From Mycolicibacterium sphagni (GTDB lineage: Bacteria; Actinomycetota; Actinomycetes; Mycobacteriales; Mycobacteriaceae), in NCBI RefSeq assembly GCF_013337765.1, contig NZ_VBSB01000003.1, positions 521,462 to 585,461 of the forward strand: a stretch of DNA of 64,000 nucleotides, written 5' to 3'. Of this stretch, positions 62,303-64,000 are shown one piece after another. Position 1 is the stretch's first letter, and every line of letters starts with the position of its first letter. The position numbers and the translations under genes are program-made. A model generated the notes under the pieces. The model worked only from the letters and a program-made list of their open reading frames with translations, ran no database searches and was not told where the DNA came from.

Positions 62303-63171
62303 CGGCCGCTCCCTGGCTTGGTGGCAACGCTGCCGCACTCGTGCTGACGTTCGACATTGACGCCGAGTCGTGCATTCTCGCCGAGGGACGGCGTTACGCG
62401 ACCAACCCGAGTGTGATGACACACCAGGCCTACGGGCCGCTTGTCGGAGTCCCGCGGATACTCGACATGCTTGCCGGGTATGGCGTCAAGGCAACATTTT
62501 TCGTACCAGGGGTCACCGCGCAACGCTATCCGGCGCTGGTTGAGCGGATCGTCACTGAGGGGCACGAGGTCGGGCATCACTCCCACACGCACCGGCCGCC
62601 GCAGACCATGACGGAGGGCGAGGAGCGCCGTGATTTCGAGCTGGCCCTCGAAGCATTGGACCACCTGGGTATTACGCCGCGTGGGCATCGGACCGCGCTA
62701 TGGGCCCCGCATTGGAGCACCGCCGCGCTGGTGGCTGAGTACGGCTTGGCCTACCAGTCGAACCTCATGGACGACGACCGGCCGTACGTCCTGTGCACCG
62801 ACCGCGGGCGGATCGCCGAGTTGCCCCCACACTGGAGTCTGGACGATTACGCCCAATATGCGTTCATGCTCAATCCCGACATCGGCCACACCGTGGAATC
62901 GCCGCGCAAGGCCGTCGAGGTGTGGACCCTCGAACTCGACGCCATGCGCGACTACGGGTGCTTGTTGGTGCTGACCAATCATCCATTCCTGTCCGGCCGG
63001 CCCGCCCGGGTCAAGGCACTACGATCGCTCATCGAATTCGCCTTGGACGCAGGTGATGTGGAGATCACCACCGGCGCTGTGATCGCTGAACGGGTGATGG
63101 CCGACCCGGATGCCTCGGTGCGCACGCACGAACCGATCGTGGTTGACCCCGCGCTGTATCCGCACCGGTGA
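62299..63171 (+). CDS. Polysaccharide deacetylase-family (PuuE/HpPgdA-like) hydrolase, copy 2
   Basis: A 290-residue paralogue of the first deacetylase in the same cluster. Motifs: FDIDAES near residue 19 (keeps the first Asp that copy 1 replaces with Ala), ATFFVPG, GHEVGHHSHTH, HRTALWAPHW, LMDDDRPYVL, ELPPHWSLDDY and LTNHPFLSGR. Where copy 1 has YRAPMW this copy has HRTALW, so the substrate pocket differs. No signal peptide. GTG start, GTGA-coupled to the epimerase and to the following SDR. Confidence 0.86.
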   Translation: MTAAPWLGGNAAALVLTFDIDAESCILAEGRRYATNPSVMTHQAYGPLVGVPRILDMLAGYGVKATFFVPGVTAQRYPALVERIVTEGHEVGHHSHTHRPPQTMTEGEERRDFELALEALDHLGITPRGHRTALWAPHWSTAALVAEYGLAYQSNLMDDDRPYVLCTDRGRIAELPPHWSLDDYAQYAFMLNPDIGHTVESPRKAVEVWTLELDAMRDYGCLLVLTNHPFLSGRPARVKALRSLIEFALDAGDVEITTGAVIAERVMADPDASVRTHEPIVVDPALYPHR

Positions 63172-63968
63172 CGCACACTATGACGATGTCACGCTTTGCA
63201 GATCGAGTGGTCGTTGTCACCGGCGCCAGCTCCGGGATCGGCCGTGCCGCCGCGCTTCGCCTCGCTAGGGACGGTGCGAACGTGGCGCTTCTCGCATTGG
63301 CAGGCGACGACCTCGACGCGACAGCCGAGGAGTGCCGGGCCAGCGGACCGCCTGCCGTGGCGATACCCACTGACGTGACGGATCCAGCTCGAGTGGCTGC
63401 CGCATTCGATCGCGCCGAAACTCTCGGCCCAGTCTCGGGGGTCTTCAGCGGTGCGGGCATCTCGATCGTCGAACCCGCGATCTCGACATCGGACGAGACC
63501 TGGTTGCGGCAGCTGCAGGTGAATCTGTCGGGCAGCTTCTACGTCGTCCGTGAAGCCGCACGACGGATGATCCCGCAGGGTGGTGGCTCCATTGTGCTCG
63601 CCGGGTCGGAACTCGGAATTCTCGGGCAGGCCGGTCTGGTGGGCTACACCGCCACCAAAGGTGGAGTGCTCGCGATGACGCGCGCGCTGGCCGCCGAATG
63701 GGCGGTGCACGGGATCCGGGTCAACAGCGTCTCACCGGGTACCACCGACACCCCCATGCTGGCCGCGGAATTCGCGACCGCGGCGGACCCGGCCCGCGAG
63801 AAAGCCGAGACCGAGGCCACGATCCCGCTGGGGCGCATCGCGCGGCCCGACGAGATAGCGGCGGTGGTGGCGTTCCTCCTCTCCGACGATGCGGCCTACA
63901 TCACCGGCAGCAATGTCGTTGCCGACGGCGGACGGACATCGTGTTTCACGCTGAGTTCCGGCGACTAG
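63168..63968 (+). CDS. Short-chain dehydrogenase/reductase (classical SDR)
   Basis: A 266-residue classical SDR: NAD(P) motif VVVVTGASSGIGRAAAL, structural FSGAG (usual NNAG replaced), catalytic Ser in VLAGSELGILG and Tyr-x3-Lys in GYTATKGG, then VNSVSPGTTDTPML and GSNVVADGG. Asp in TDVTD after strand 3 is normal; cofactor preference is not clear. It is the last gene of the GTGA-coupled chain and is followed by a hairpin. It probably oxidises or reduces an alcohol or ketone produced by the hydrolases. Confidence 0.88.
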   Translation: MTHTMTMSRFADRVVVVTGASSGIGRAAALRLARDGANVALLALAGDDLDATAEECRASGPPAVAIPTDVTDPARVAAAFDRAETLGPVSGVFSGAGISIVEPAISTSDETWLRQLQVNLSGSFYVVREAARRMIPQGGGSIVLAGSELGILGQAGLVGYTATKGGVLAMTRALAAEWAVHGIRVNSVSPGTTDTPMLAAEFATAADPAREKAETEATIPLGRIARPDEIAAVVAFLLSDDAAYITGSNVVADGGRTSCFTLSSGD

Positions 63969-63980
63969 ATGTGATGTCCA

Positions 63981-63997
63981 GGGAGGTTGTTCCTCCC
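63981..63997 (+). terminator. Hairpin terminator after the SDR gene
   Basis: GGGAGG-TTGTT-CCTCCC forms a perfect 6-base stem 13 bases after the SDR stop. The window ends 3 bases later, so any downstream U-tract is only partly visible (GTT). Confidence 0.6.
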
Positions 63998-64000
63998 GTT

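Overview
The window reads as chromosomal DNA of a mycobacterium, most likely a fast-growing Mycolicibacterium. It is GC-rich with dense GTG/ATG starts and many 4-base ATGA/GTGA overlaps. Much of the gene order (dnaE1 ... ilvA ... treZ-treY-treX, acyltransferase, bioA-bioF-bioD ... bioB, bsaP, lipase, nrtR, nadABC, his operon) follows the Mycobacterium tuberculosis Rv1547-Rv1606 order as I remember it. There are 53 supportable protein genes, no rRNA, tRNA or CRISPR, no insertion sequence, and no gene-free stretch above 300 bases.

Layout. 1-8158: the 3' part of dnaE1, then small accessory genes (PHB-depolymerase-like lipoprotein, MarR, F420-type PPOX protein, MerR, SRPBCC protein, small membrane protein, DHA2 drug exporter with a TetR repressor). 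8259-18530: a nitrate assimilation block, consisting of a 1329-residue nitrate reductase fused to its own NADPH-flavin reductase, NarK, NirB, NirD, the HemD/winged-helix regulator NnaR and a sirohydrochlorin chelatase for siroheme. 18521-20269: a deazaflavin nitroreductase and ilvA. 20270-28366: a single 2698-residue megasynthase (FAAL-ACP-KS-AT-KR-ACP-acyltransferase). 28426-36795: the TreX-TreY-TreZ trehalose pathway and a membrane acyltransferase. 36923-43402: biotin synthesis (bioA, bioF, bioD, bioB, bsaP) with the TetR regulator bioQ and two matching operators. 44151-49733: lipase, NrtR and nadABC, with a strong operator between nrtR and nadA. 51056-57431: eight-gene his operon. 57439-63968: a PucR regulator divergent from a tightly coupled five-gene cluster (two paralogous NodB/PuuE-type deacetylases, an NCS1 permease, an extended SDR/epimerase and a classical SDR).

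How the genes work together. The nitrate block can take nitrate from uptake to ammonium and make part of the siroheme needed by NirB. The biotin and NAD blocks each carry their own dedicated repressor and visible operators. The two parts most likely to be undescribed are the one-protein lipid assembly line at 20270-28366, which ends in an HxxxDG acyltransferase instead of a thioesterase, and the PucR-controlled uptake and hydrolysis cluster at 57439-63968, whose substrate I cannot name.
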